A stretch of 21,340 nt of DNA from CAKSQF01 sp964582375 (GCA_964582375.1 CAZORL010000027.1:1-21340), one strand, 5' to 3'; shown: positions 1 to 7,952, numbered from the stretch's first letter. Program-made: numbers and translations. Notes: generated by a model not told the origin, from the sequence alone.

Positions 1-44
1 GCCCTTGAAGCTTAATTACATACGGTTAATATGAAGCCGACTTT

Positions 45-320
45 ATGACCACTAATAGTATCGCTCGTGAGCAACAAGAAATGAGAAATCCGGTCCTTAC
101 AGTATCCGCTATTGCGACGGTACTCTCGCTTGCACCGTTGCTCTATGGTATTAGCTTCTTCTCAATTGTAGCAATGGATAAGGCAGTGATTGATCATGGA
201 CCATTTATATTTGTTCCTCTTATATTTGTAACTATAATTTTTTTATGGATTTCTTTTGCAAAGCATACCGCTAAAAAATACTTATCGCTAACCGAGTGTT
301 GTCGAACGGTGAGATACTGA
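45..320 (+). CDS. Small hypothetical membrane protein, unrecognised
   Basis: This 91-residue reading frame has two hydrophobic stretches, at about residues 17-44 and 52-70, joined by a short polar segment (MDKAVIDHG). It therefore looks like a two-helix membrane protein with a basic tail. I do not recognise the family. No good Shine-Dalgarno site precedes the ATG. The base composition and codon choices (many AT-ending codons, CAA for Gln) differ from the GC-ending style of the genes to the right. The last 15 or so codons overlap, in another frame, the remnant of a different gene, so the native C-terminus may be lost and the final residues may be read-through of a junction. It could be a foreign gene, part of an integrated element, or an assembly chimera at a contig end. 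Being a real gene is only moderately likely. Confidence 0.35.
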   Translation: MTTNSIAREQQEMRNPVLTVSAIATVLSLAPLLYGISFFSIVAMDKAVIDHGPFIFVPLIFVTIIFLWISFAKHTAKKYLSLTECCRTVRY

Positions 321-421
321 TCAGCAATTCGACGGTAAGCAACGGCCCGACCTTTCTTGGAGGCACACCTGCACTCAACTCGAAACTCGGTTATCAGGGC
401 GAGTGGGAAAACAAGAGATAA
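275..421 (+). pseudogene. C-terminal fragment of a truncated gene
   Basis: A frame opens after a TAA at 272-274 and runs to a TAA at 419-421. From about codon 299 it encodes a tail rich in Ser, Asn, Gly and Thr (it contains NGEILISNSTVSNGP and ends EWENKR). The codon usage here matches the host genes (TCG, ATC, AGC, GGC), unlike the sequence before it. A factor-independent terminator follows within a few bases, as expected for a true 3' end. There is no start codon with a ribosome site. The composition is compatible with the end of a secreted repeat or beta-helix type protein, but I cannot name a family. The best reading is the 3' remnant of a host gene whose upstream part has been replaced. 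Confidence 0.45.
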
Positions 422-426
422 TACAC

Positions 427-466
427 AAAAACCGACTCAAATGGTAACACTTGAGTCGGTTTTTTA
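427..466 (+). terminator. Rho-independent terminator
   Basis: ACCGACTCAA (431-440) pairs with TTGAGTCGGT (451-460) around a ten-base loop. It has an A-run before and a T-run (461-465) after, so it could work in both directions. It directly follows the stop codon of the truncated gene fragment. Confidence 0.9.
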
Positions 467-564
467 GTAAGAGGTGCGAGGTTTAATTGATTTGTGAGTT
501 ATGATCGGCGAATACACGATCAAAATTGGCACAACACACAAAAGTTCCTTGCAATTTTTGTTTT

Positions 565-993
565 TCACTCATTTGTTCCTGTAAATGTCAGGGTTTTGCC
601 GTCCTTATCGGTGAGGATGAGCATTTTATCGCTGTTGAAGATGTAGTCGTATTTGGTCTCGCCGCCCGGGAGGGTGAGGGTAAGCCTGCCGCCCTCGATC
701 GTGTAGTTGCCGCTTGTGCTCTCGCGTTTGGAGGTCGGGCTTGTCATTGTATAGAACTCGCACTTGCCGCGCTCGATCTCGCCGTCTTGCTCGGACTCGT
801 AGAGTATCAGTCCGCAAAGCTCGTCCGGGCAGAACCACGAGCCGATCGGTGTTTTTTTCGGTGCGGTCTCGCGGGTCGTGACGGCGGCGGTCGTCAGCTC
901 GCTTTTGTCAAATCCTCCGCCGCATCCGACAAGAGCGGGCAGGGCGAGCGTTGCGGCAACAAGTGCGGTTGTGATCTTTGAAAATATCTTCAT
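565..993 (-). CDS. Small secreted lipoprotein
   Basis: This is a 142-residue protein with a classic lipoprotein signal. It has a basic start (MKIFSK), a hydrophobic stretch at residues 7-20, and the lipobox LVGC with the lipidated Cys at 24. A Thr/Glu-rich linker follows to about residue 48, then a single small domain of alternating strands (IGSWFC, GNYTIEGGRLTLTL, DYIFN, TLTFTGTN). That strand pattern resembles lipocalin-like or DUF5640-type small lipoproteins of Clostridia, which is an inference from pattern only. Two Cys in the domain (WFCPDELC) could form a disulfide. AAGGAGACC lies just upstream of the ATG, which supports the start. It should sit on the outer face of the membrane. The gene is divergent from asnS and has its own promoter. 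Function unknown. Confidence 0.85.
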   Translation of the reverse strand: MKIFSKITTALVAATLALPALVGCGGGFDKSELTTAAVTTRETAPKKTPIGSWFCPDELCGLILYESEQDGEIERGKCEFYTMTSPTSKRESTSGNYTIEGGRLTLTLPGGETKYDYIFNSDKMLILTDKDGKTLTFTGTNE

Positions 994-1023
994 GCGATTT
1001 CGGTCTCCTTGATCGTTTTCTAT

Positions 1024-1052
1024 ATTTTACCCGCAAAAGGCAAAAATGTCAA
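1024..1052 (-). promoter_or_regulatory. Sigma-A promoter of the lipoprotein gene
   Basis: On the minus strand TTGACA (1052-1047), a 17-base spacer and TAAAAT (1029-1024) match the vegetative consensus well. Transcription would start about 25 bases before the lipoprotein ATG. A perfect 10-bp inverted repeat (CCGCAAAAGG at 1031-1040, CCTTTTGCGG at 1055-1064) brackets the -35 box. On the plus strand it is followed by six T, so it also resembles a terminator in that direction. Confidence 0.8.
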
Positions 1053-1134
1053 GCCCTTTTGCGGTTTTTTCGTCCTGTCGGCAAAAAATTTACAGTTTTT
1101 TTGAGGGGAAGCTTGACTTTTTTTGAAAAAGGGC

Positions 1135-1163
1135 TTGTAATTGACGCAAAAATATGGTAAAAT
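1135..1163 (+). promoter_or_regulatory. Sigma-A promoter of asnS
   Basis: TTGTAA (1135-1140), a 17-base spacer and TAAAAT (1158-1163), preceded by TATGG, give an extended -10 promoter. An alternative is TTGACG (1141-1146), 16 bases, TATAAG (1163-1168). The resulting leader is about 45 bases, too short for a T-box, and none is visible. Confidence 0.7.
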
Positions 1164-1214
1164 ATAAGAATAGAAATTTGACAGATCTTTATTCCCGAAA
1201 GGATATAACATGCC

Positions 1215-2609
1215 ATGAAAAGAACAGAAATAAAAGAGATAATGAGCTGCCCCGAGGACTTTGCGGGCAAAGAGCTGACGGTTTGCGGATGGGCGAGGAC
1301 GATCAGAGCATCGAATGCGTTCGGATTTATCGAACTCAACGACGGCTCGTCCTTCAAGAATCTGCAGGTCGTCATCGAGGAGGCAAAGCTCGACAACTAT
1401 AAATTCATCGCAAAACAGAACGTCGGCGCATCCTTTGCGATCGAGGGCGTGCTGGAGCTTACCCCCGATGCTAAACAGCCCTTTGAATTGAAGGCGGACA
1501 AGGTCATGCTCGAGGGTGCGTCCACTCCCGATTATCCGATGCAGAAAAAGGGACAGTCGCTCGAATTTTTGCGCACAAAGCCCCATCTGCGTCCGCGCAC
1601 CAATCTTTTTTCGGCAGTCTTCCGTGTCCGCTCGGTCGCCGCACAACTTTTGCACAGATTTTTCCATGACAACGGATTTGTGTATGTCCACACTCCGCTG
1701 ATCACGACCTCCGACTGCGAGGGTGCGGGTGACATGTTCAAGGTCACGACGCTTGATATTGACAATCCGCCGAGATGCGAGGACGGCAGCGTCGATTATT
1801 CAAAGGATTTCTTCTGCAAGCCGACGAGCCTGACCGTTTCGGGACAGCTGAATGTCGAGTCGTTTGCGATGGCGTTCGGCAAAGTTTACACCTTTGGCCC
1901 GACCTTCCGTGCCGAGCGTTCGAACACACCCCGTCACGCTGCCGAGTTCTGGATGCTTGAGCCGGAGATCGCATTTGCCGATCTTGAGGACGACATGGAG
2001 CTTGCCGAGGCGATGCTCAAATATGTCATCGGCGGACTTCTTGACGAGTGCCGCGACGAGCTTGAATTCTTCAATCTGCGTGTTGACAAGGGGCTGATCG
2101 AACGTCTTGAGAACATCGTGAACTCGGATTTCGCTGTCTGCACATACGAGCATGCGATCGAGCTGCTCAAAGAGAGCGGTGAGAATTTCGAGTACCCTGT
2201 CGGCTGGGGCGAGGATCTTCAGACCGAGCACGAGAGATATCTCACCGAAAAGGTCTACAAGCGACCTGTTTTCGTCACGAATTGGCCGCGCGAGATCAAG
2301 GCGTTCTACATGCGTCTCAACGACGACAACAAGACTGTTGCCGCAGTCGATCTCTTGGTTCCGGGAGTCGGCGAGCTGATCGGCGGTTCACAGCGTGAGG
2401 AGCGTCCCGACTATCTCGATGCCGCATTTGATCGCTTCGGACTTGACAAGGAGACATACGGTTGGTACGCCGAGCTTCGCAAGTTCGGCGGAACGAAGCA
2501 TGCAGGCTTCGGTCTCGGATTCGAGCGTCTTGTGATGTATGTGACGGGTATGTCCAACATCCGTGATGTCGAGGCGTTCCCGAGAACGACCGGCAACGCC
2601 GAGTTCTGA
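1215..2609 (+). CDS. asnS: Asparaginyl-tRNA synthetase (AsnRS)
   Basis: This cytosolic class IIb enzyme charges tRNA-Asn with asparagine at the expense of ATP. The 464-residue length is normal. Residues 17-100 form the anticodon-binding OB fold (LTVCGWARTIR, FGFIELNDGS). The catalytic core then shows motif 1 (about 135-165, with HTPLITTSDCEGAGDMF), motif 2 (FRAERSNTPRHAAEF, 231-245) and motif 3 (GLGFERLVMY, near 433-442). The GAGDMFKVT signature and the insert before SLTVSGQLNVE are typical of AsnRS, not AspRS. The ribosome site AAAGGA (1198-1203) is 11 bases from the ATG. An upstream ATG at 1210 opens only a two-codon frame (ATG CCA TGA) that overlaps the asnS start. It is monocistronic or leads into the aminotransferase 63 bases downstream, since no terminator separates them. 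Confidence 0.97.
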   Translation: MKRTEIKEIMSCPEDFAGKELTVCGWARTIRASNAFGFIELNDGSSFKNLQVVIEEAKLDNYKFIAKQNVGASFAIEGVLELTPDAKQPFELKADKVMLEGASTPDYPMQKKGQSLEFLRTKPHLRPRTNLFSAVFRVRSVAAQLLHRFFHDNGFVYVHTPLITTSDCEGAGDMFKVTTLDIDNPPRCEDGSVDYSKDFFCKPTSLTVSGQLNVESFAMAFGKVYTFGPTFRAERSNTPRHAAEFWMLEPEIAFADLEDDMELAEAMLKYVIGGLLDECRDELEFFNLRVDKGLIERLENIVNSDFAVCTYEHAIELLKESGENFEYPVGWGEDLQTEHERYLTEKVYKRPVFVTNWPREIKAFYMRLNDDNKTVAAVDLLVPGVGELIGGSQREERPDYLDAAFDRFGLDKETYGWYAELRKFGGTKHAGFGLGFERLVMYVTGMSNIRDVEAFPRTTGNAEF

Positions 2610-2672
2610 TCGAACAGATCATAATTTCCCATATTTATCCCCCAAAAATACCCTAAGAAAGGAATTTTCGTT

Positions 2673-3977
2673 ATGCAATACACCGAAATGACAAAGTCAC
2701 AGGCAACAGACGAGCTTGCCCGTCAGAGAGAAATATACGAGGGCTACAAGGCGATGGGTCTTACGCTTGATATGTCGAGAGGCAAACCCGATGCCGAGCA
2801 GCTTGCTCTGTCGGACGGAATGCTCACGGTCCTTCAAAGTCCAGAACAGTGCAAGCCCGCAGTGCTCGGACGGCAGGACATGCGAAATTACGGTGTGCTT
2901 GACGGTATTCCCGCGGCAAAGGATATGCTTGCCGATCTGCTTGACGTGCCCTCCGAAAATGTGATCGTCTGCGGCAACTCGTCGCTGAACATCATGTACG
3001 ATATGATGGTTCGCTGTCTGCTTTTCGGATCGTCGAAGACGACCGAGCCTTGGATAAAGCAGGGGAAGATCAAATTTCTCTGTCCCGTGCCCGGTTATGA
3101 CAGGCATTTTGCGATCTGTCAGTCGCTCGGGATCGAGATGATCAACGTCCCGATGAACAGCGACGGTCCGGACATGGACATCGTTGAGGAATATGTTTCG
3201 TCCGATCCGCAGATCAAGGGCATTTGGTGCGTGCCGAAATATTCGAATCCCGGCGGCGTCGTTTACTCGGACGCGGTCGTCAGACGTTTCGCCAATCTCC
3301 GTCCTGCCGCCCCCGATTTCAGAATTTTCTGGGACAACGCCTACGCCGTACACGGTCTGTACGACGAGGATGACAAGCTTCTCAATATAGTTGAAGAGGT
3401 CGAAAAAGCGGGCAATCCGCACATGGTCTACGAATTTGCATCGACCTCGAAGATCACTTTCCCCGGTTCGGGCATCGGTTGTGTTGCGGCATCGACCGAA
3501 AACTTAAATTACATACGCTCGCTCATGACCGTGCAGACCATCGGTCACGACAAATTGAACATGCTCCGTCACGTCCTCTTTTTCGCCGACGAAAACGGCA
3601 ACACGCGCGACAATCTGCGTGCGCACATGAGACGGCATGCCGACATACTTCGCCCGAAATTCGAGGCGTTTGAAGAGGCGTTCGATGCCGAGCTTTCGGG
3701 CACGGGAGTCGCACATTGGTCAAGACCGAGAGGCGGTTATTTTATCAGCTTTGATATGCAGATCGGCTCGGCAAAACGTGTTTACGAGCTTATGGCAAAC
3801 TGCGGAGTCAAGATGACCGAGGCAGGCGCAACATTCCCTTACGGTGTCGATCCCTCCGACTCAAATCTGCGTATCGCACCCTCCTTCCCACCCGTATCCG
3901 AGATCAAGATCGCCGCAAAGATACTGATCTGCGCATCCAAGATCGCCGCTCTCGAGAAAATGCTCGGAGAGGGTTGA
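2673..3977 (+). CDS. PLP-dependent aminotransferase, aspartate aminotransferase-like (PF12897 type)
   Basis: This 434-residue fold-type I aminotransferase is expected to move an amino group between aspartate (or a related amino acid) and 2-oxoglutarate. The PLP lysine is K260 in STSKITFPGSG. WDNAYAVHG supplies the cofactor-binding Asp (D221) and Tyr (Y224), and CVPKYSNPGGVVYS is the usual Asn-Pro-Gly segment. The N-terminal MGLTLDMSRGKPD and the C-terminal AGATFPYGVDP...NLRIAPSFP match the subgroup that includes the Corynebacterium glutamicum aspartate aminotransferase. That subgroup is often misannotated as MocR-like, but no DNA-binding domain is present here. AAGAAAGGA precedes the ATG. Sitting behind asnS, it may share transcription and link aspartate/asparagine supply with charging, which is inference. 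Substrate preference cannot be read from sequence. Confidence 0.9.
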   Translation: MQYTEMTKSQATDELARQREIYEGYKAMGLTLDMSRGKPDAEQLALSDGMLTVLQSPEQCKPAVLGRQDMRNYGVLDGIPAAKDMLADLLDVPSENVIVCGNSSLNIMYDMMVRCLLFGSSKTTEPWIKQGKIKFLCPVPGYDRHFAICQSLGIEMINVPMNSDGPDMDIVEEYVSSDPQIKGIWCVPKYSNPGGVVYSDAVVRRFANLRPAAPDFRIFWDNAYAVHGLYDEDDKLLNIVEEVEKAGNPHMVYEFASTSKITFPGSGIGCVAASTENLNYIRSLMTVQTIGHDKLNMLRHVLFFADENGNTRDNLRAHMRRHADILRPKFEAFEEAFDAELSGTGVAHWSRPRGGYFISFDMQIGSAKRVYELMANCGVKMTEAGATFPYGVDPSDSNLRIAPSFPPVSEIKIAAKILICASKIAALEKMLGEG

Positions 3978-4111
3978 AGATACGAGATACAAGATACAAG
4001 ATATTTGTGCGGTGGAGATTTTGATGCTCATGATGCTCACCTGTTCGGATATTATTTCGGCATGATATAAAGCATCCCCACCAATTCCCAATTACCCGAG
4101 AAAGGTTCATT
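3978..4111. other. Intergenic spacer with short direct repeats
   Basis: This spacer opens with three degenerate copies of an A/G-rich unit (ATACGAG, ATACAAG, ATACAAG) right after the aminotransferase stop. GATGCTCAT/GATGCTCAC follows as a near-exact direct repeat. A weak -10-like TATAAA lies near 4067. No clear terminator or strong promoter for mnmG is visible. GAGAAAGG before 4112 is the mnmG ribosome site. Confidence 0.4.
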
Positions 4112-6010
4112 ATGCACACATATTACGCAGGCAAAGCCGATGTTGTTGTTGTCGGCGCAGGGCACGCAGGCATTGAGGCGGCACTCGCCTGTGCGCGGCT
4201 CGGGCTTTGTACTATTCTTTTTACATTATCGCTCGATGCGCTCGGCAATATGCCCTGCAATCCTGCTATCGGCGGCACGGGCAAGGGACATCTCGTTTAC
4301 GAGATCGATGCGCTCGGCGGAGAGATGGGTTACGCCGCCGATACGGTGACGCTCCAGTCACGCCTCTTAAACAGGGGCAAGGGCGCAGCGGTACATTCAA
4401 AGCGCGTGCAGGCGGACAGGCTTGCCTATCGCGCATACATGAAAAATGTCATCGAAAATACCAAAAATCTTAAACTTCGCCAAGCGGAGATCGTCGCTCT
4501 CAGCTTTTCGGACGAGCCGGACGGCAAGAAGGCTGTCCGCTCTGTAACGACCGCATACGGCGGCATATTTGAGGCAAAGGCTGTCATTCTCTCGACAGGT
4601 ACATATCTCGACAGCCGAACGATCACGGGTGAGGCGGTCGAGAATGCGGGGCCGGACGGCATGCGCTCTGCACCGTCACTTTCGAAGGCTCTGGCAGATG
4701 CAGGACTCTCGCTCATGCGTTTCAAGACGGGCACGCCGCCGCGCATACACGCCGACAGCATAGATTTTTCAAAGCTTGAAGTTCAGCATGGTGACGAAGA
4801 GCCGATACCCTTTTCGGTTCGCACAGATCCTGCCCGATATATCGCCCGTGAGCAGATCGACTGCCACATCGCCTACACAAACGAAAAAACACACGAAATA
4901 ATAAAGGCAAACCTGCACCGATCGCCGCTTTATTCGGGCGTGATCAAGGGCACGGGGCCGCGATACTGTCCGTCGATCGAGGACAAGGTCGTGAGATTTG
5001 CCGACAAAACGAGGCATCAACTGTTTGTCGAGCCTTGCGGCGCAGACACGAAGGAAATGTACCTTCAGGGATTTTCGTCATCCCTGCCCGAGGAGGTACA
5101 GCTTGAGATGCTCAGGTCGATAGAGGGATTTGAGCACGCCGAGGTCATGCGCACGGCATATGCCATCGAATACGACTGTGCCGATCCGACACAGATGGAC
5201 AACACGCTTGAGTTCAAGGATTTTCGCGGACTTTACGGTGCGGGACAGTTCAACGGAACATCGGGCTATGAGGAGGCGGCGGCGCAGGGGCTTGTCGCAG
5301 GCATCAACGCCGCGATGAAGATCTTGGTCAAAGAGCCTGTGCGTCTCAGTCGTGACAGCTCGTATATCGGTACGCTGATCGACGATCTTGTCACCAAGGG
5401 GACAAGCGAACCTTATCGCATCATGACCAGCCGTTCCGAATACAGATTGCTTCTCAGGCAGGACAATGCGGACGCACGCCTGACCCCGATCGGACACAGA
5501 GTCGGACTTGTTGATGACGAGCGATACGAGAAATTTCTCAAAAAGCAGGAGCTTATCAAGTCGGAGATCGCGCGCACCGAACAGACCTATTTTTCACCAA
5601 CTGATGTGAACCCTCTGCTTTGCGCAAAGGAGCTTCCGATAGCCACAGGCGGTGTTCGGCTTGCCGATCTGTTGAGGCGTCCGCAGATAAGCTATGATGA
5701 GCTTGCCCCGATCGATAAGAACAGGCCGCCCGAGGTCGATCGTGCGATCGGCAGGTGCATCGAAGTCTCGCTGAAATATGAGGGCTATATCAAACGCGAG
5801 CTTGCCGAGGTCGCAAGGAGTGCAAAGCTCGAGGGCAAAGCATTGCCGCTCGATGCCGATTACGCATCAATATCCGGGCTTCGTATCGAGGCAAGGCAAA
5901 AGCTCGCCAAATTTCGACCCGCAAGCGTCGGACAGGCATCGCGCATATCCGGAGTATCGCCTGCGGATATTTCGGTGCTCCTCGTTTGGCTTGCTTCAAG
6001 GGGAGAATAA
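4112..6010 (+). CDS. mnmG: tRNA uridine-5-carboxymethylaminomethyl modification enzyme MnmG (GidA)
   Basis: MnmG is an FAD- and methylene-tetrahydrofolate-dependent enzyme. With the GTPase MnmE it installs the cmnm group on wobble U34 of several tRNAs in the cytosol. The protein is 632 residues, full length. The N-terminal dinucleotide fold shows VVVVGAGHAGIEAALA. Both cysteines discussed for catalysis are present: C49 in NMPCNPAIGGTGKG and C286 in RYCPSIEDKV. The FAD signature GAGQFNGTSGYEEAAAQG and the helical MnmE/tRNA-binding C-terminus (SRISGVSPADISVLLVWL) are intact. In many Firmicutes mnmE, mnmG and rsmG lie together near the origin. Here mnmG stands alone and rsmG is about 10 kb away on the other strand. 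The 3' end is followed at once by a 7-bp hairpin (GGCGATC/GATCGCC, 6012-6028) that lacks a T-run. Confidence 0.97.
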   Translation: MHTYYAGKADVVVVGAGHAGIEAALACARLGLCTILFTLSLDALGNMPCNPAIGGTGKGHLVYEIDALGGEMGYAADTVTLQSRLLNRGKGAAVHSKRVQADRLAYRAYMKNVIENTKNLKLRQAEIVALSFSDEPDGKKAVRSVTTAYGGIFEAKAVILSTGTYLDSRTITGEAVENAGPDGMRSAPSLSKALADAGLSLMRFKTGTPPRIHADSIDFSKLEVQHGDEEPIPFSVRTDPARYIAREQIDCHIAYTNEKTHEIIKANLHRSPLYSGVIKGTGPRYCPSIEDKVVRFADKTRHQLFVEPCGADTKEMYLQGFSSSLPEEVQLEMLRSIEGFEHAEVMRTAYAIEYDCADPTQMDNTLEFKDFRGLYGAGQFNGTSGYEEAAAQGLVAGINAAMKILVKEPVRLSRDSSYIGTLIDDLVTKGTSEPYRIMTSRSEYRLLLRQDNADARLTPIGHRVGLVDDERYEKFLKKQELIKSEIARTEQTYFSPTDVNPLLCAKELPIATGGVRLADLLRRPQISYDELAPIDKNRPPEVDRAIGRCIEVSLKYEGYIKRELAEVARSAKLEGKALPLDADYASISGLRIEARQKLAKFRPASVGQASRISGVSPADISVLLVWLASRGE

Positions 6011-6087
6011 TGGCGATCATCGATCGCCCGGGGAAAACGAATTTCGGTGAATAAAAAATCGGCGATATTACAACAAAACTTTGCCAA

Positions 6088-6277
6088 GGGCTTCCTCCGA
6101 GAGGAAGCTGTCGCCGCAGGCGACTGAAGGAGCCTGCGTGCAGAAATAAGTCTGAAACGCAACATTTCTGTCGCTGTTTGTACGGTTTTTCTATATAAAA
6201 CGAGATAAAATCTGTTGCGTTCCGCCGGCTCCTTCCACCGCTGCGCGGTCCCCCTCCCTCCCGGAGGGAGGCTACCG
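6088..6277. repeat. MITE-like imperfect inverted-repeat element
   Basis: Two arms of about 50 bases are near reverse complements. The left arm is a 7-bp hairpin (CTTCCTC cga GAGGAAG, 6091-6107), a 5-bp hairpin (TCGCC gca GGCGA, 6111-6123), then CTGAAGGAGCC. The right arm mirrors it: GGCTCCTTCC, ACCGC tgc GCGGT (6237-6249), then CTCCCTC ccg GAGGGAG (6254-6270). Inside, AACGCAACA (6156-6164) and TGTTGCGTT (6213-6221) form another perfect 9-bp pair around an AT-rich core with TATATAAAA. There is no coding capacity. The design resembles the small palindromic repeats scattered in gut Clostridia genomes. Only one full copy lies in this window, so mobility is inferred. It separates mnmG from hslO, and the remaining 6278-6391 shows only a weak promoter-like TTGATT-16-TGTTAT. 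Confidence 0.7.
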
Positions 6278-6391
6278 TAATTGATTGCATCGGCAACAGA
6301 AATGTTATTCGCCCAACCGCCAAAGAAACGGGCGATGGGTCGTTGGTGCCACCACTTACAAATAATAACAAATCACTTAAAGGATGATATC

Positions 6392-7300
6392 ATGTCAAAA
6401 ATTCTTCGTGCCATGACTCATGACGGGTCTGCGCAAATCATCGTTATAAATTCGACCGAAACGGTCAGGGAGGGTGCGCGCATACACGGCACATCCCCGA
6501 CCGCAACTGCCGCTTTCTCGCGCGTGCTGACCGCCGCATCGCTGATGGGCTCGACGCTCAAGGACAAGGGTAACAGCATTACACTGTCGGTTCGCGGCGA
6601 CGGACAGAACGGCCACATTTTGGCGGTTGCCGACTACATGGGCAATGTCAAGGGATATATTCAAAATCCGACACTCGACCTGCCTCGCCGTGCCGGCGGA
6701 AAATTCGACCTTGGTCGTGCCGTCGGACGTGGTACGCTGAATGTTGTCCGTGACAGCGGCGAAAAAGAGCCTTACAGCGGTGTTGTCGATATGACCTCGG
6801 GTGAGATCGCCGAGGATATCACCAAATATTACGCCGAGTCCGAGCAGATCCCATCGGTCTGTGCACTCGGCGAGGTCATAAGTCCCGACGGCAAAGTCGC
6901 CTCTGCAGGCGGATTTTTGCTCATGCTCCTTCCGATGGCAGACGATGCAACTGTCGATGCGATCGAGAAGAACATATCGACCCTCGACGGTATGTCGGCA
7001 ATGCTCGCGGCAGGGCACACAAACGAGCAGATCGCCTCAGCCGTGCTTGCAGATATTCCGTTTGACATCTTCGACACATACGAGGTCGGTTTTTCCTGCG
7101 ATTGCTCGCGTGATCGAATGGGGCGCGCGCTCCTCACGCTGAATCCGGTCGAGCTTTATAATATTCTCGTTCAGGACGGCGAGATCGAGGTCGGATGTCA
7201 GTTTTGCGGCAAAAAATTCAAATTTAACGGCGGCGATATCGAAAAACTTCGCATAGAGAAGGGACTCCAAAAACCAAGAAAGGGAAATGACCCGAAATGA
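6392..7300 (+). CDS. hslO: Redox-regulated chaperone Hsp33
   Basis: Hsp33 is a cytosolic holdase. It stays inactive while zinc is bound by four cysteines and becomes active when oxidants and unfolding release the zinc. All four ligands are visible at the C-terminus: C236-x-C238 (SCDCSRD) and C269-x-x-C272 (GCQFCGKKF). The N-terminal domain carries the family features TSPTATAAFSRVLTAASLMG, SVRGDGQNGHILAVAD and YAESEQIPSVCALG. I place the start at 6392 (MSKILRAMTHDGS) because AAAGGA lies 7 bases upstream and homologues begin there; this gives 302 residues. An in-frame upstream ATG at 6281 would add residues from the flank of the repeat element and is unlikely. The stop overlaps the next gene's start by four bases (ATGA), so the two are translationally coupled. 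Confidence 0.95.
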   Translation: MSKILRAMTHDGSAQIIVINSTETVREGARIHGTSPTATAAFSRVLTAASLMGSTLKDKGNSITLSVRGDGQNGHILAVADYMGNVKGYIQNPTLDLPRRAGGKFDLGRAVGRGTLNVVRDSGEKEPYSGVVDMTSGEIAEDITKYYAESEQIPSVCALGEVISPDGKVASAGGFLLMLLPMADDATVDAIEKNISTLDGMSAMLAAGHTNEQIASAVLADIPFDIFDTYEVGFSCDCSRDRMGRALLTLNPVELYNILVQDGEIEVGCQFCGKKFKFNGGDIEKLRIEKGLQKPRKGNDPK

Positions 7301-7878
7301 AGAAATTTCGAGTACCGATCGACGCTGTCTTTGCAGGCGTGATGATCGCCATCGGCTCGTCGGTCTATCTAAATTGCAAGAACAAATTTGTCGGCGCATT
7401 CCTGTTCGCCATAGGACTTATAACCATAATGTTTTTCGGTTTTGAGCTTTACACCGGCAAGGTCGGCTATCTGCGCTCTCCGAAAAAGATACCGTATATC
7501 CTCTCGGTGCTTTTGTTCAATGCGGTCGGATGTGCATTTATCATGCTGCTTCCCACCGATGGCGCAGAGGCGGTATGGCGTGCACACGTCGAGATACCGC
7601 TCTGTTATGCGTTTGCAAAAGCGGTGGTCTGCGGGATACTGATATATGTCTGCGTCGCACAACACAAAAAATACGGTGGTGCGGTCAGCATACTGACCAC
7701 GCTCGTCGCAATTCCGGCATTTATACTGGGCGGCGCTGAACACTCGATCGCCGATATCTGTTATATGCTTGCCGCGCGAGATCTTTCGCTTTATTCGATC
7801 CTCTTTATTTTGGTCGTTGCCGCAGGGAATGCCGTTGGATCGCTCGTGTTCTCGCTTTGGGTCGAGCACAGAGAGTGA
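7297..7878 (+). CDS. Compact formate/nitrite transporter (FNT)-family membrane protein
   Basis: This is a 193-residue integral membrane protein with six hydrophobic segments (about 8-26, 32-50, 66-85, 104-122, 129-147, 164-188). It keeps the FNT landmarks. FGFELYTGKV (48-56) fits the half-broken helix with the channel Thr (T53). GGAEHSIADICYM (145-157) fits the GxEHSxANM motif with the central His (H149). AAGNAVGSLVF fits the final GNxxGG helix. In classic members a Cys-Asn pair occurs in the fourth helix; here it reads VVCGILI, with Gly in place of Asn. Canonical FNT proteins are about 260-280 residues, so this one has trimmed ends and loops. Family members pass formate, nitrite, lactate or hydrosulfide, and the cargo here is unknown. 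The ATGA overlap with hslO suggests co-expression. Confidence 0.72.
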   Translation: MKKFRVPIDAVFAGVMIAIGSSVYLNCKNKFVGAFLFAIGLITIMFFGFELYTGKVGYLRSPKKIPYILSVLLFNAVGCAFIMLLPTDGAEAVWRAHVEIPLCYAFAKAVVCGILIYVCVAQHKKYGGAVSILTTLVAIPAFILGGAEHSIADICYMLAARDLSLYSILFILVVAAGNAVGSLVFSLWVEHRE

Positions 7879-7952
7879 GATGGGCGATATTAGAATTTTA
7901 TTTGTCGGTGTCTCCCTGCAAGGGAATCCCTTGTTTGAACTTTCATACACAC

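Noticed and set aside
1020..1691. A 223-codon minus-strand frame across the asnS 5' half and promoter
   Set aside because: It is antisense to AsnRS motifs, has no ribosome site, and its C-terminal part reads through promoter sequence.
2697..3422. A 241-codon minus-strand frame inside the aminotransferase gene
   Set aside because: It lies opposite well-conserved catalytic segments and has no independent start signals.
6012..6028. Terminator after mnmG (GGCGATC/GATCGCC)
   Set aside because: There is no T-run on either strand and the loop is only three bases, so it was not called as a terminator.
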